This document shows, piece after piece, positions 9,265 through 16,932 of a stretch of 64,000 nt of DNA. A program made the translations under genes and the position numbers. The DNA is taken from the NCBI RefSeq assembly GCF_900176005.1, contig NZ_LT838272.1, forward strand, positions 2,065,587 to 2,129,586. The letters are read 5' to 3'. The notes below the pieces were generated by a model. The model saw nothing but the letters and a program-made list of their open reading frames with translations. It did no database searches and was not told the origin of the DNA. Within the stretch, counting starts at the first letter, position 1. Each line of letters begins with the position of its first letter. Source of the DNA: Thermanaeromonas toyohensis ToBE (GTDB lineage: Bacteria; Bacillota; DSM-521; Neomoorellales; Neomoorellaceae).

Positions 9265-9486
9265 TTAATCTACAATATCTTCAGCCACCATTTCGTAATA
9301 CATTCGTTTTTGAAACTGATCATCATCAAAATCATTTATGCTACTTTGGTTTCCAGTTAAGCCGTATATTACTTTTACCAAATCAGCTTTATTTAATCTC
9401 CTACCTACTTCTTGTAACTCGCTTACTTTAGCTTCCTTTAATATTTGTAATAACAATTCAACTTTGTTTATCATATAAAGCTTCAT
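9265..9486 (-). CDS. Small protein of unknown function (73 aa)
   Basis: Not recognised. The product is 73 residues, predicted mostly helical and acidic at the C-terminus (NDFDDDQF ... VAEDIVD). A good ribosome site (GGGAGG, 7 bases before the ATG) and the 12-base gap after the P-loop protein gene indicate it is real and co-transcribed with it. The helical first half (VELLLQILKEAKVSELQEVGRRL) may pack as a small adaptor. The group II intron ends 4 bases past its stop codon. A partner role for the P-loop protein is a guess from position only. Confidence 0.7.
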   Translation of the reverse strand: MKLYMINKVELLLQILKEAKVSELQEVGRRLNKADLVKVIYGLTGNQSSINDFDDDQFQKRMYYEMVAEDIVD

Positions 9487-9498
9487 TTTGTTACCTCC

Positions 9499-11253
9499 CT
9501 ACTTGCGAGTAATGAACTCAAACAGAGCTCTAGCAGCAGCTTCCGGACCTTTAAGTTCATATCCTCGCAATCCTAGCTGCGTTCTAATTTGACCGATTCT
9601 TACATTTGTAGCTAGCATTTGGCTAAAGTATTTCCTTGCTAACGCATCGTGCTGCTCGCGTTTTTGAGGAGCGCCAAAGGGATTCGCAAAGTACGTATGA
9701 GTTAGTCCTTCTTCGTCTGTGGTACCTTTGGATAGTCTTGCCCCCTCGCTGAAGATTTCCAGAGCAGTTTCTATATCATTAAACAACTCGATATAAGGAT
9801 GCTGTTCATCAACGGGTTCATAGTTATTTGCATAAAGGAAAAAGTCTACAGGATAACCCGCCACGATTTCTTGGTATTTTGTTATAGGTATTACTAACCG
9901 GGCGTTCTTCTTATGAGGATTCATGAATATACTTCTATCTATCTCTTCATAGGCAAAGCCTGGAGATAGATCATCCAAGCGAACAAATGCTCCTATTTCT
10001 GTTCCGATTGCTATTACTTGACCTTGGTCATTTAACCTGAGCGATCCCATATCATCGAAAATTATGGTTAACTTTCGCATATAAATGTCAGCCAGAACTC
10101 GGAAGGCTTCCAGAGTTTCTGATTTCCCAGCTCCGCTATCTCCAACTAGGATTATGTTAGCGCTTTCGCCTGTACGCATAACAATTCGGGCCATAGCGCC
10201 GTGGACAGGAAGATATCCGCGGTCTATAGCAATAATGTTGTGTAAGGTTAAAGCCATTTTCTTAAAATAACCAAAGTAGTCTACGTCATCGGTACGCCCA
10301 ATAAACCCAAGCACTATACCCGATTTTTTGTCTTCAAAATAACACGTTTGTTTCTTGCCTAAAGCTTCAGGTTCTACCCCGAAAACTAAAATACCATCTG
10401 GTCTCCGCCTAAAGATTTCCCCAGGTTCAGCTAGTTCAAAAAGGTTCGATAAACTAGACCCTAAGGGTAGGTAACGCTTATGGAAATAGATAAATATAAC
10501 AAGATCTCCAACTTTAGCAGGATAACAGAGCCAATCGTTAGGTTTAAGGGTTACACGAAACAGCGGATTCTCGGGTACTGGGAGGAAAACTCCTTTACGA
10601 TAATTGCGCTTAGGGTAATAGACGAGTGGAGGTTCGATCACTACGAGCCGTATAAAAGGTATTTCTTGTAAGGGTTCGTATTCTGGAGCCGGAACGTCCC
10701 AAACAATCTTTTCAGCTAAGATCTCCACCCCTGCCCCGCAAGGTAGCTGGCGGTAGACTCGGGGAAGTTTATCCATTAGGTTGGCGCAGATTTGTCGGTA
10801 TGTTTCCAACACTAGATTCTTAAACCTCTCGCTTAACTTGATAAACTTTCTGTGGTCGGTTCTCGTTTCGCCCATTTGGTATTGACCGCCGTCTAAAATT
10901 AAGAAACGAGCATGTTTTCTCCAGAAGTTGTAAAGTCCTTCAATAAAATCATAAAGAAGGACAGGGTTCGCCAGCACCAGAGCATATTTAGGGTACCTTC
11001 TTACGATTTCGGTAGGGCGGTACTCCGTTAGCAACAACAGCAGATCAGAAAAGGAGTCTATGTCATAGTTATCTTGTACTGTACATTGAAAGGATTTAAG
11101 GATTTCCAACTCAGGTGCCTTGCGTTCTTCCAGTTGGCTTAAGAATTTACGTAGAAGGCATTTAAAAGGCTGACTTTTTAACATATCGGCTGCTGTCTCA
11201 CATGGAACTGGCCCCAGGATTATAATGTTACTTTCTTTTGCTTCCTCTCCCAT
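9499..11253 (-). CDS. PEPCK/HPr-kinase-like P-loop protein of unknown function
   Basis: A 584-residue protein. The C-terminal half has a P-loop GDSGAGKSE, then IIFDDMG (likely metal-binding acids), FVRLDDL and a conserved NPHKKNAR stretch. This order recalls the kinase fold shared by phosphoenolpyruvate carboxykinase and HPr kinase. The N-terminal 300 residues match nothing I know. The open frame continues upstream to 11466, but AAGGAGGGG just before the ATG at 11253 fixes the start, and the extra codons lie inside a structured leader RNA. It is co-transcribed with the 73-aa gene behind it. Substrate unknown; a nucleotide-dependent kinase or sensor is the most I can infer. Confidence 0.75.
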   Translation of the reverse strand: MGEEAKESNIIILGPVPCETAADMLKSQPFKCLLRKFLSQLEERKAPELEILKSFQCTVQDNYDIDSFSDLLLLLTEYRPTEIVRRYPKYALVLANPVLLYDFIEGLYNFWRKHARFLILDGGQYQMGETRTDHRKFIKLSERFKNLVLETYRQICANLMDKLPRVYRQLPCGAGVEILAEKIVWDVPAPEYEPLQEIPFIRLVVIEPPLVYYPKRNYRKGVFLPVPENPLFRVTLKPNDWLCYPAKVGDLVIFIYFHKRYLPLGSSLSNLFELAEPGEIFRRRPDGILVFGVEPEALGKKQTCYFEDKKSGIVLGFIGRTDDVDYFGYFKKMALTLHNIIAIDRGYLPVHGAMARIVMRTGESANIILVGDSGAGKSETLEAFRVLADIYMRKLTIIFDDMGSLRLNDQGQVIAIGTEIGAFVRLDDLSPGFAYEEIDRSIFMNPHKKNARLVIPITKYQEIVAGYPVDFFLYANNYEPVDEQHPYIELFNDIETALEIFSEGARLSKGTTDEEGLTHTYFANPFGAPQKREQHDALARKYFSQMLATNVRIGQIRTQLGLRGYELKGPEAAARALFEFITRK

Positions 11254-11275
11254 TGATAACCCCTCCTTATGGAAT

Positions 11276-11431
11276 AAAAAAAGGTCAACATGCCCGCCTT
11301 CTGTAGCTAAAGGCAAAGCTGTTGACCCGCTATCCGGTAGTTCTTCTGTTTCCAGACCAACTACCGGCAAGCAGACCTTTATGCTTGACGTTGCACCATC
11401 TCGGCGAACACCGAAAATGGTTCCCCGTCCC
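11276..11431 (-). promoter_or_regulatory. Structured leader RNA with terminator (possible riboswitch or attenuator)
   Basis: Between the promoter and the ribosome site of the P-loop protein gene the minus strand shows four hairpins in a row: AACACCG/CGGTGTT (11407-11437), CAAGCA/TGCTTG (11368-11387), a 9-bp stem CCGGTAGTT/AACTACCGG capped by TCTG-GAAA-CAGA (11334-11367), and an intrinsic terminator GGTCAACA/TGTTGACC followed by seven T (11276-11327). A terminator inside the leader, before the start codon, implies control by premature termination. It does not match the consensus of the riboswitch classes I can recall. Confidence 0.6.
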
Positions 11432-11437
11432 GGTGTT

Positions 11438-11466
11438 ATTATAACCGCTACATAGCAAAGGGGCAA
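11438..11466 (-). promoter_or_regulatory. Promoter of the P-loop protein gene
   Basis: TTGCCC (-35, 11461-11466) and a perfect TATAAT (-10, 11438-11443) are 17 bases apart on the minus strand. The predicted start is near 11431, giving a leader of about 178 bases. Confidence 0.65.
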
Positions 11467-11503
11467 TATGTATAAGTTTTCTCCACAGCTGGGGTAGAAA
11501 ATC

Positions 11504-11869
11504 TTAGCTAAACCTTGCCTCCAGGTTATCCGCTAAGGTGAAGACTATTATTCTTTCTCCAGTAATAGTACTGATATCGGTATGCAAACTTATTACTTTT
11601 TGACCAGTAATTTCTTCAATCATATCCTCTAATACGGACCTTAAGTTTTCTAATAACTGGGTCCTTACCCTTTTCACTAGAAGCTTACCTTCATGGGTTT
11701 GGGCAAGATGCTGTTCCGCTAGAGTTAATACTCCTTTTAGACGTACGTATATTTGATCTTCGAGAATAAAAGTCTTAACTTCTTGTGGACCTCTACCTAG
11801 ATATTCCTTTTCAAATTTCATTAAAGCTTTGCTGATTTCATCTTCCAATTGGCCTTTCTTGAGAACCAT
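11504..11869 (-). CDS. DUF2294 family protein
   Basis: A 121-residue protein with the DUF2294 pattern: GRGPQEVK near residue 25, then VRLKGVLTLAEQHL and a basic LVKRVRTQLL. The family is common in Firmicutes and cyanobacteria and has no proven function. Its stop lies 37 bases before the -35 box of the P-loop protein gene, on the same strand. The two may share a task, but the internal promoter argues they can be expressed apart. Confidence 0.8.
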   Translation of the reverse strand: MVLKKGQLEDEISKALMKFEKEYLGRGPQEVKTFILEDQIYVRLKGVLTLAEQHLAQTHEGKLLVKRVRTQLLENLRSVLEDMIEEITGQKVISLHTDISTITGERIIVFTLADNLEARFS

Positions 11870-11903
11870 CCCTATATGCTCCTGACCGGAATTTACTCTA
11901 ATG

Positions 11904-11946
11904 AAACAAAAGCCCCCTCTTAACCATGTAATAATTACTTGGGGGC
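11904..11946 (-). terminator. Intrinsic terminator after the tRNA-Thr gene
   Basis: On the minus strand GCCCCC and GGGGGC pair across a loop of 23 bases, followed by TTTTGTTT. It lies 40 bases after tRNA-Thr and would end the tRNA transcript before the DUF2294 gene. Confidence 0.6.
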
Positions 11947-11985
11947 AGAGTGGTAAGTAAGAAACCTATAGAATTTATTTTTTGC

Positions 11986-12061
11986 TGGAGCCGGCGACCG
12001 GACTCGAACCGGTGACCTGCTGATTACAAGTCAGCTGCTCTACCAGCTGAGCTACGCCGGC
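11986..12061 (-). tRNA. tRNA-Thr (anticodon TGT)
   Basis: A full cloverleaf is readable on the minus strand: acceptor GCCGGCG/CGCCGGC, D-arm, anticodon loop CTTGTAA (TGT), T-arm GGTTCGAGTCC and an encoded CCA end. Confidence 0.97.
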
Positions 12062-12068
12062 AAAGCCT

Positions 12069-12145
12069 TGGTCGGGATGACAGGATTCGAACCTGCGACC
12101 CCCTGCTCCCAAAGCAGGTGCTCTCCCAAGCTGAGCTACATCCCG
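12069..12145 (-). tRNA. tRNA-Pro (anticodon TGG)
   Basis: Cloverleaf on the minus strand with acceptor CGGGATG/CATCCCG, anticodon loop TTTGGGA (TGG), T-arm with GGTTCGAATCC and an encoded CCA. It lies 7 bases before tRNA-Thr and is probably transcribed with it. Confidence 0.97.
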
Positions 12146-12267
12146 GACTGCCTTAATTTTAGCACGGCTTCTCGCTTATGGCAAGAACCAGGTTATCTAT
12201 AATACTTTGTTGTGTTGCTCCAGCCTTCAAACTAAATGGACCACGGTAGCGTCCCTTAAGCCTCTAG

Positions 12268-13176
12268 TTATCCTTGAACCACAGCCCCTGCCCTCTCCCG
12301 TAGACGGCATATAGCGCATATACCTTCAGTAGTCACCTGGCCGCAGAGGGTGCACTCTCTAAGTTTTACATCCTCTTCAACAACCCGGAAAATATCTTTA
12401 TGCTTTAAAAATCCCTTCATAAAGGCTAGCTTAGTACCGGGAGAGGCTTCCTCGATATGGTTTAGGGCCTCCTTATATAAGATCGTGGTAGCTCCCTCAG
12501 CATGAGGGCATTCCTCAGCCAGGAAAGGTATTCGCTGGATAAGGGCATACGCTAAGCATTCTCGCTCAGTCAAGGTATATAAAGGCTTAACCCTCTTGGC
12601 TAGTTTAGGATGGGTAGAGGGAAGATGCGGGTGCTGACGGGCGAGATATCCTGTCTGCCAGTGGAGGAGGTTGCCCAAGAGGGCTGCTACCTCATCGTCT
12701 AAATTATGGCCGGTAACTACGGTTGTGAAGCCACCTTCCACAGCGTAACGGTTAAAAAGATATCGTTTTACGCGGCCACATACCGCGCAGGGTACTCGCC
12801 TAGTTCTTTTCGCCAGCTCAGGAATACTTACTCCGAACTCTTCCTTTACAGAGATGATACGCAGATCCGCACCTTTTTCGGTGGCAAAGGCACTGCAAGC
12901 ATCCCGGGAACGGTCGGAATACCCCGGAATACCCAAGTCCAAGTGCAGGGCTGTAACATTATACCCCAGGTGCAAGAGGGCATCCCACAGGCTCAAACTA
13001 TCCTTGCCCCCAGAGACTACCAGGAGCAGCGGCTCGCTAGAAGAGAACATCTTATGGGCCTGGATATTACGCTTTACCTGCTTTAGAAAGTACTGCACAA
13101 AACAAAGAGGACAAAAGGCTGCATGGTGCTGGCGAACCTCTACAGAAGCCTTACCCCGGCAAATTTGGCAGCGCAT
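12268..13176 (-). CDS. ttuA: TtuA-type tRNA 2-thiouridine-54 synthase
   Basis: A 302-residue TtcA/TtuA family protein. The N-terminal zinc knuckle (CQIC ... CPLC) is followed by a PP-loop VSGGKDSLS that adenylates the tRNA, the PCAVCG cysteines that hold an iron-sulfur cluster, GHNLDDE, and a C-terminal zinc knuckle (CTLCG ... CAIC). TtuA thiolates T54 of tRNAs, which stiffens tRNA in thermophiles. The next gene upstream, 3 bases away, encodes the sulfur carrier TtuB, which strengthens this call over the related TtcA (C32 thiolation). Confidence 0.85.
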   Translation of the reverse strand: MRCQICRGKASVEVRQHHAAFCPLCFVQYFLKQVKRNIQAHKMFSSSEPLLLVVSGGKDSLSLWDALLHLGYNVTALHLDLGIPGYSDRSRDACSAFATEKGADLRIISVKEEFGVSIPELAKRTRRVPCAVCGRVKRYLFNRYAVEGGFTTVVTGHNLDDEVAALLGNLLHWQTGYLARQHPHLPSTHPKLAKRVKPLYTLTERECLAYALIQRIPFLAEECPHAEGATTILYKEALNHIEEASPGTKLAFMKGFLKHKDIFRVVEEDVKLRECTLCGQVTTEGICAICRLRERAGAVVQG

Positions 13177-13179
13177 ACC

Positions 13180-13377
13180 TTACCCTCCTGAAACAGCCGG
13201 AAAAACCTCGATAACTTCATCATCCCGAATAAATTCGTCCCGAGTGAGGATAGTATTATTACGCACTACCAGATGGGACTCTAAGTTAATGTTAAGTTCC
13301 CTAGCGATTTCTATAAGTTTTCTTCCCCCTGGTATTTCAATCTCCTTCCTCTGCGGGCGGTGGAGTATAACCTTCAT
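13180..13377 (-). CDS. ttuB: TtuB/ThiS-like sulfur carrier protein
   Basis: A 65-residue ubiquitin-fold protein ending in SGG. The C-terminal Gly-Gly is activated and thiocarboxylated to deliver sulfur. Length and ending fit ThiS, MoaD and TtuB. The 3-base spacing to ttuA makes TtuB the best name. The E1-like activator is probably the ThiF/MoeB-type gene 366 bases upstream. Confidence 0.82.
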   Translation of the reverse strand: MKVILHRPQRKEIEIPGGRKLIEIARELNINLESHLVVRNNTILTRDEFIRDDEVIEVFPAVSGG

Positions 13378-13445
13378 ACTTACTTAATCTCCTTCCTTCG
13401 TAATCTGCTTTAGATATTTTGCCCCTGGAATAAGAACTGTAAAAC

Positions 13446-13475
13446 CTTGACGCTGGAACCTTTAGCCTACTAAAA
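13446..13475 (+). promoter_or_regulatory. Promoter of the small rubredoxin-like gene
   Basis: TTGACG (13446-13451) and TAAAAT (13470-13475) with an 18-base spacer, about 45 bases before the ATG at 13523. Confidence 0.55.
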
Positions 13476-13522
13476 TAGTAACAGCTATGGTTTAAATTTT
13501 GAGAGAACAGGGGGCGTACTTA

Positions 13523-13633
13523 ATGGCCGTTTGGAAATGTAGCCATTGCGGGTATGAAAAAGAAACCAGATGTAAACCTCGGAAATGCCCCGAATGTGGC
13601 CAGAAAGATACCTTTACCAAAAAAGAAAGCTAA
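13523..13633 (+). CDS. RCKP-type rubredoxin-like zinc ribbon (36 aa)
   Basis: A short gene of 36 codons with two CxxC knuckles: CSHC near residues 6-9 and CPEC near 22-25, and the RCKP signature between them. AGGGGG precedes the ATG and a promoter lies upstream. These tiny proteins are widespread in anaerobes and bind iron or zinc; the function is unknown. It stands alone on the plus strand between the thiolation genes, which run the other way. Confidence 0.8.
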   Translation: MAVWKCSHCGYEKETRCKPRKCPECGQKDTFTKKES

Positions 13634-13660
13634 CTTTATCCCCAAGCTAAATGTGGCTAT

Positions 13661-13684
13661 AAGGCCTTCTTAAGGGAAGGCCTT
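13661..13684. terminator. Hairpin between converging genes
   Basis: A 9-bp stem AAGGCCTTC/GAAGGCCTT with a 6-base loop, followed by CCTTCTTT. It lies 28 bases after the rubredoxin-like gene and could stop its transcript. Confidence 0.45.
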
Positions 13685-13742
13685 CCTTCTTTAAAGTATA
13701 AAGGCTTTCTTTCTGGCCTGTCTCTGTTGCTCTTTTTTATTA

Positions 13743-14546
13743 CTACCTTGTTTCGCAAGCGAAGGTATATTCCTCAAGGGTACGGATACGGGGATTCTCC
13801 CCACACACTGGGCAAGCCGGGTTGCGCTCTGCTCGCACTTCCCGGAACCGCATCTCCAGGCCGTTATAAATCAGCAGGCGACCGATAAGCCCTTCCCCTA
13901 TTCCTAGCAGAAGCTTAAGAACTTCTGTAGCCTGGATAGCCCCGATAACCCCCGGTACCACTCCTATGATGCCCGCTTCCCGGCAAGTAGGCACTGCCCC
14001 CGGTGGAGGCGGTTCAGGGAAGATGCAGCGATAGCAAGGGCCTTCCCGGGGCTTGATGGTCATCACCAGGCCATCCCATTGAAGCACCCCCGCTTCTACT
14101 AAGGGCTTTCCAGCCATGACGCAGGCATCGTTTAAAAGATAACGGGCTGGGAAATTATCGACTGCATCTACAATAACTTCATACCCGGTAATAAGTTCCA
14201 AGACATTATCTTTACTCAGGCGTAGTTGGTGCACATTTACAGTTATATGGGGATTTAAAGCAAGCAAAGTTTCCCGGGCCGATTCAGCTTTGGGTAGGCC
14301 CACCCGCTTAGTGTTATGAAGGATCTGTCGTTGTAAATTGGATAATTCCACCGCGTCCCCGTCAACAATACCGATAGTGCCCACCCCGGCCGCTGCGAGA
14401 TAATAGGCTGCTGGCGAGCCCAATCCCCCGGCGCCTACCACCAGTACTTTACTCTGTTTCAATTTTTTTTGTCCTTTCCCGCCTATGTTAGGCAGGATGA
14501 TCTGCCGGCTGTAACGTTCAATTTCCACGTTGGATAGCTCCACCAA
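13743..14546 (-). CDS. ThiF/MoeB/TtuC-type E1-like adenylyltransferase
   Basis: A 267-residue E1-like enzyme. GAGGLGSP near residue 38 and SNLQRQ mark the ATP site. The zinc cysteines are CYRC and, near the end, CPVC. VPTCREAG holds a conserved cysteine. It adenylates the C-terminal glycine of a ubiquitin-like carrier. TtuB, encoded downstream, is the obvious client, so it may act as TtuC. ThiF (thiamine) and MoeB (molybdopterin) functions are also possible, since some thermophiles use one E1 for all. Confidence 0.8.
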   Translation of the reverse strand: MVELSNVEIERYSRQIILPNIGGKGQKKLKQSKVLVVGAGGLGSPAAYYLAAAGVGTIGIVDGDAVELSNLQRQILHNTKRVGLPKAESARETLLALNPHITVNVHQLRLSKDNVLELITGYEVIVDAVDNFPARYLLNDACVMAGKPLVEAGVLQWDGLVMTIKPREGPCYRCIFPEPPPPGAVPTCREAGIIGVVPGVIGAIQATEVLKLLLGIGEGLIGRLLIYNGLEMRFREVRAERNPACPVCGENPRIRTLEEYTFACETR

Positions 14547-14564
14547 AGGAGCCCCCTCCTCTTA

Positions 14565-15446
14565 TTAAAATCTTATTCCTATGCCTAAATCTAGGGCTGT
14601 AAAAATAAACATAAGAACGCTTAAATACCCGTTCATTTGTAAAAAAGCCATATCTAGTCGGGAAAGGTCTTCTGGTGATACCAGACGATGTTCGTGAATT
14701 AAAATTAGGCCGGCTACAACAACCCCTACAAAATAAAGGATACCTAGTTGCAGAAGGAAGCCCAGGCTGGCCAAGAACCCCAAAGAGGCAGCGTGCAGAA
14801 TCTTGGCTATCAGTAGTCCCTTCTCCTTGCCAAACCGGGCAGGAATAGAATGTATTCCATACTTCCGGTCGAAGTCATAATCCTGGCAGGCATAGATAAT
14901 GTCGAAGCCAGCTACCCACAAACCCATTCCTATGCCCAAGACCCAGGCTGGAAGATCAAAACTAGCCCTTACCGCGACCCAGGCACCCATGGGTGCAAGA
15001 GAATCGGCCAGGCCGAGTACGAAGTGGCAGGCCCAGGTCCAGCGCTTAGTGTAGGAGTAGATTACCAGGATAAAAACGGCTAAGGGTAAAAGCTTTACGC
15101 AGAGCTCGTTTAACTGCCAAGCAGAGATAAAGAGAAGCCCAAAGGAAAAAAGGGTATAAATCCACACCTCCGCAATAGAAATCAACCCCCGGGGTATAGC
15201 CCGGTTGGCCGTCCTAGGATTTAAGGCATCGATATGCCTGTCTATCAAACGGTTTAAGGACATGGCAGCCGTCCGGGCGCCGACCATGGCCAGGGTGATC
15301 CAGAATAGATGGTGAGGAGTAGGTACCCCTCCTGCTGCTAGCCACGCACCTAAATAAGCAAAGGGGAGCGCAAAGATTGTATGCTCGAATTTAATCATCT
15401 CCAAAAAGATGCCTAGTTTCCTTAAGAAGGCTTGGGGATAACCCAT
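14565..15446 (-). CDS. UbiA-family prenyltransferase (MqnP-like) for menaquinone
   Basis: A 293-residue membrane protein with about eight hydrophobic segments. The two UbiA acid motifs are present: NRLIDRHIDALN near residue 65 and CQDYDFDRKYG near 187. It attaches the polyprenyl tail to the aromatic head group. Its start overlaps the end of the UbiD-type gene by 56 bases; an ATG at 15398 overlapping the UbiD stop is an alternative. Position beside UbiD and MenG-type genes points to menaquinone. With UbiD it suggests the futalosine route (MqnP/MqnL), but none of the early futalosine genes is in the window. Confidence 0.83.
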   Translation of the reverse strand: MGYPQAFLRKLGIFLEMIKFEHTIFALPFAYLGAWLAAGGVPTPHHLFWITLAMVGARTAAMSLNRLIDRHIDALNPRTANRAIPRGLISIAEVWIYTLFSFGLLFISAWQLNELCVKLLPLAVFILVIYSYTKRWTWACHFVLGLADSLAPMGAWVAVRASFDLPAWVLGIGMGLWVAGFDIIYACQDYDFDRKYGIHSIPARFGKEKGLLIAKILHAASLGFLASLGFLLQLGILYFVGVVVAGLILIHEHRLVSPEDLSRLDMAFLQMNGYLSVLMFIFTALDLGIGIRF

Positions 15447-16866
15447 ACTCTTCCCACCTTTTTACTATTAGACGGCTTATCTCCGGGCTCGTTCGCACCT
15501 CTTCCGGCCAGGGACGAGGATGTCCTTCTTCTGGAAATTTGCGGGTCGCATCTATTCCCATTTTACTACCGTATCCCACCTGGGGGGAAGCATGATCTAA
15601 GATATCGACGGGCCCTTCTACTATAACTGTATCCCGGCGGGGATCCACGTTTCCCAGCACCCGCCAGAGTACCTCACTCAGATCATGTACATTGACCTCG
15701 GCATCCACTACAATCAAGAATTTGGTGAACATCATTTGCCCCATACCCCACAGGCCGTACATGACTTTCCGCGCCTGGCCAGGGTAGCGTTTTTCTATAG
15801 CTACAATAGCGCAGTTATGGAAGACCCCCTCTACTGGAAAGTGGATATCCCGCACCTCCGGGAGCTGTAGCTGGATGAGGGGTAGGAAAAGCCGTTCAGT
15901 TAACTTACCCAGAAAGGCGTCCTCCATGGGCGGCCTTCCTACTACCGCAGCCGGGTATATAGCATCGCGGCGCCGGGTGAGACACGTAAGATGGAAGACC
16001 GGGTAATAATCCACAGGAGAATAGTAGCCTGTATGGTCACCGAAGGGTCCTTCTAGCCGCCTTTCTTTCAGATCCACGTACCCTTCTAGAATGATTTCGG
16101 CTTGGGCTGGGACCTCCAGGTCCACCGTCAGGGCCGGGACCAGCTCCACCGGCTCCCTCCTTAAGAAACCGGCTAGGATCACTTCATCTACCCCGCGCGG
16201 AAGGGGTGCTGTGGCTGCATAAATGAGAGCCGGATCTCCTCCTAGGGCCACAGCCACTTCTAATCGTTGGCTAGATCGCCGGAAATGTTCGGCGGCATCT
16301 TTATGGAGATGCCAATGCATACCAGTAGTTTTCTCATCAAAGATCTGCATCCGGTACATACCCACATTCCGCTGGCCGGTTAAGGGATCCCGTGTAAAAA
16401 TTAGGGGGAGAGTAATAAAAGGCCCGCCGTCGCCCGGCCATAGCTTAAGCACCGGTAGCTCTTTTAAGGAAGGGGGTTCCACCACTACCTCCTGGCAGGG
16501 TGCTTTCTTGACCCGCCGGGGGAAATACTTCTTGAGTTCTAAGAGGCGGGGTATATTTTCTAGCTTGGCTCGCCAGCTAGATACGTCAGGCAATTTTAGT
16601 AGCTCGGCTAAACGCCGCGCCGGCTCATCCAAATCTGTAACTTCAAAGGCGGTTTTAAGCAGCTCTTCGCTACCGAAAAGGTTAGTAACTACAGGAATAG
16701 AATAGCCCTTAACTCGCTCAAATAAAAGGGCCGGACCTCTGGCTTTGACCACCCGTTCGGTTATGGCCGCAATCTCCAGTACCGGGTCTACCTCAGCTCT
16801 AATACGTTGGAGAAGGCCTTTCCTTTCCAACGCCTCAAGGTAAGCCCGTAGATCTTTATAAGCCAA
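15391..16866 (-). CDS. UbiD-family (MqnL-like) decarboxylase
   Basis: A 491-residue member of the UbiD family, which removes the carboxyl group of aromatic acids using prenylated FMN made by UbiX. Seen are the family stretches VGMYRMQ and TGMHWHLHKDA, an EGPFGDHTGYY motif with the catalytic Glu/Asp region, and DATRKFPEEG near the end. Between MenG and UbiA-type genes it most likely decarboxylates a menaquinone precursor. UbiX is not in the window. The gene is 66 bases downstream of the MenG-type gene. Confidence 0.87.
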   Translation of the reverse strand: MAYKDLRAYLEALERKGLLQRIRAEVDPVLEIAAITERVVKARGPALLFERVKGYSIPVVTNLFGSEELLKTAFEVTDLDEPARRLAELLKLPDVSSWRAKLENIPRLLELKKYFPRRVKKAPCQEVVVEPPSLKELPVLKLWPGDGGPFITLPLIFTRDPLTGQRNVGMYRMQIFDEKTTGMHWHLHKDAAEHFRRSSQRLEVAVALGGDPALIYAATAPLPRGVDEVILAGFLRREPVELVPALTVDLEVPAQAEIILEGYVDLKERRLEGPFGDHTGYYSPVDYYPVFHLTCLTRRRDAIYPAAVVGRPPMEDAFLGKLTERLFLPLIQLQLPEVRDIHFPVEGVFHNCAIVAIEKRYPGQARKVMYGLWGMGQMMFTKFLIVVDAEVNVHDLSEVLWRVLGNVDPRRDTVIVEGPVDILDHASPQVGYGSKMGIDATRKFPEEGHPRPWPEEVRTSPEISRLIVKRWEEYGLSPSLLKETRHLFGDD

Positions 16867-16932
16867 GGTACGGTCACCACTTTCTCTTACGTGGCACTGT
16901 CAATTTACCTCGTCTTAATTTATGCCTTAGGC

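Noticed and set aside
11395-11431. A c-di-AMP (ydaO-type) riboswitch, suggested by GGACGGGGAACCA in the leader
   Set aside because: The other conserved blocks of that class (the CCGNCAGCTAACCTCG-like part) are missing, so only a short chance match remains.
11254-11466. A 71-codon N-terminal extension of the P-loop protein (start at 11466)
   Set aside because: A strong ribosome site and ATG at 11253 and a promoter at 11438-11466 show that this stretch is an untranslated structured leader. Part of the extension overlaps the -35 box.
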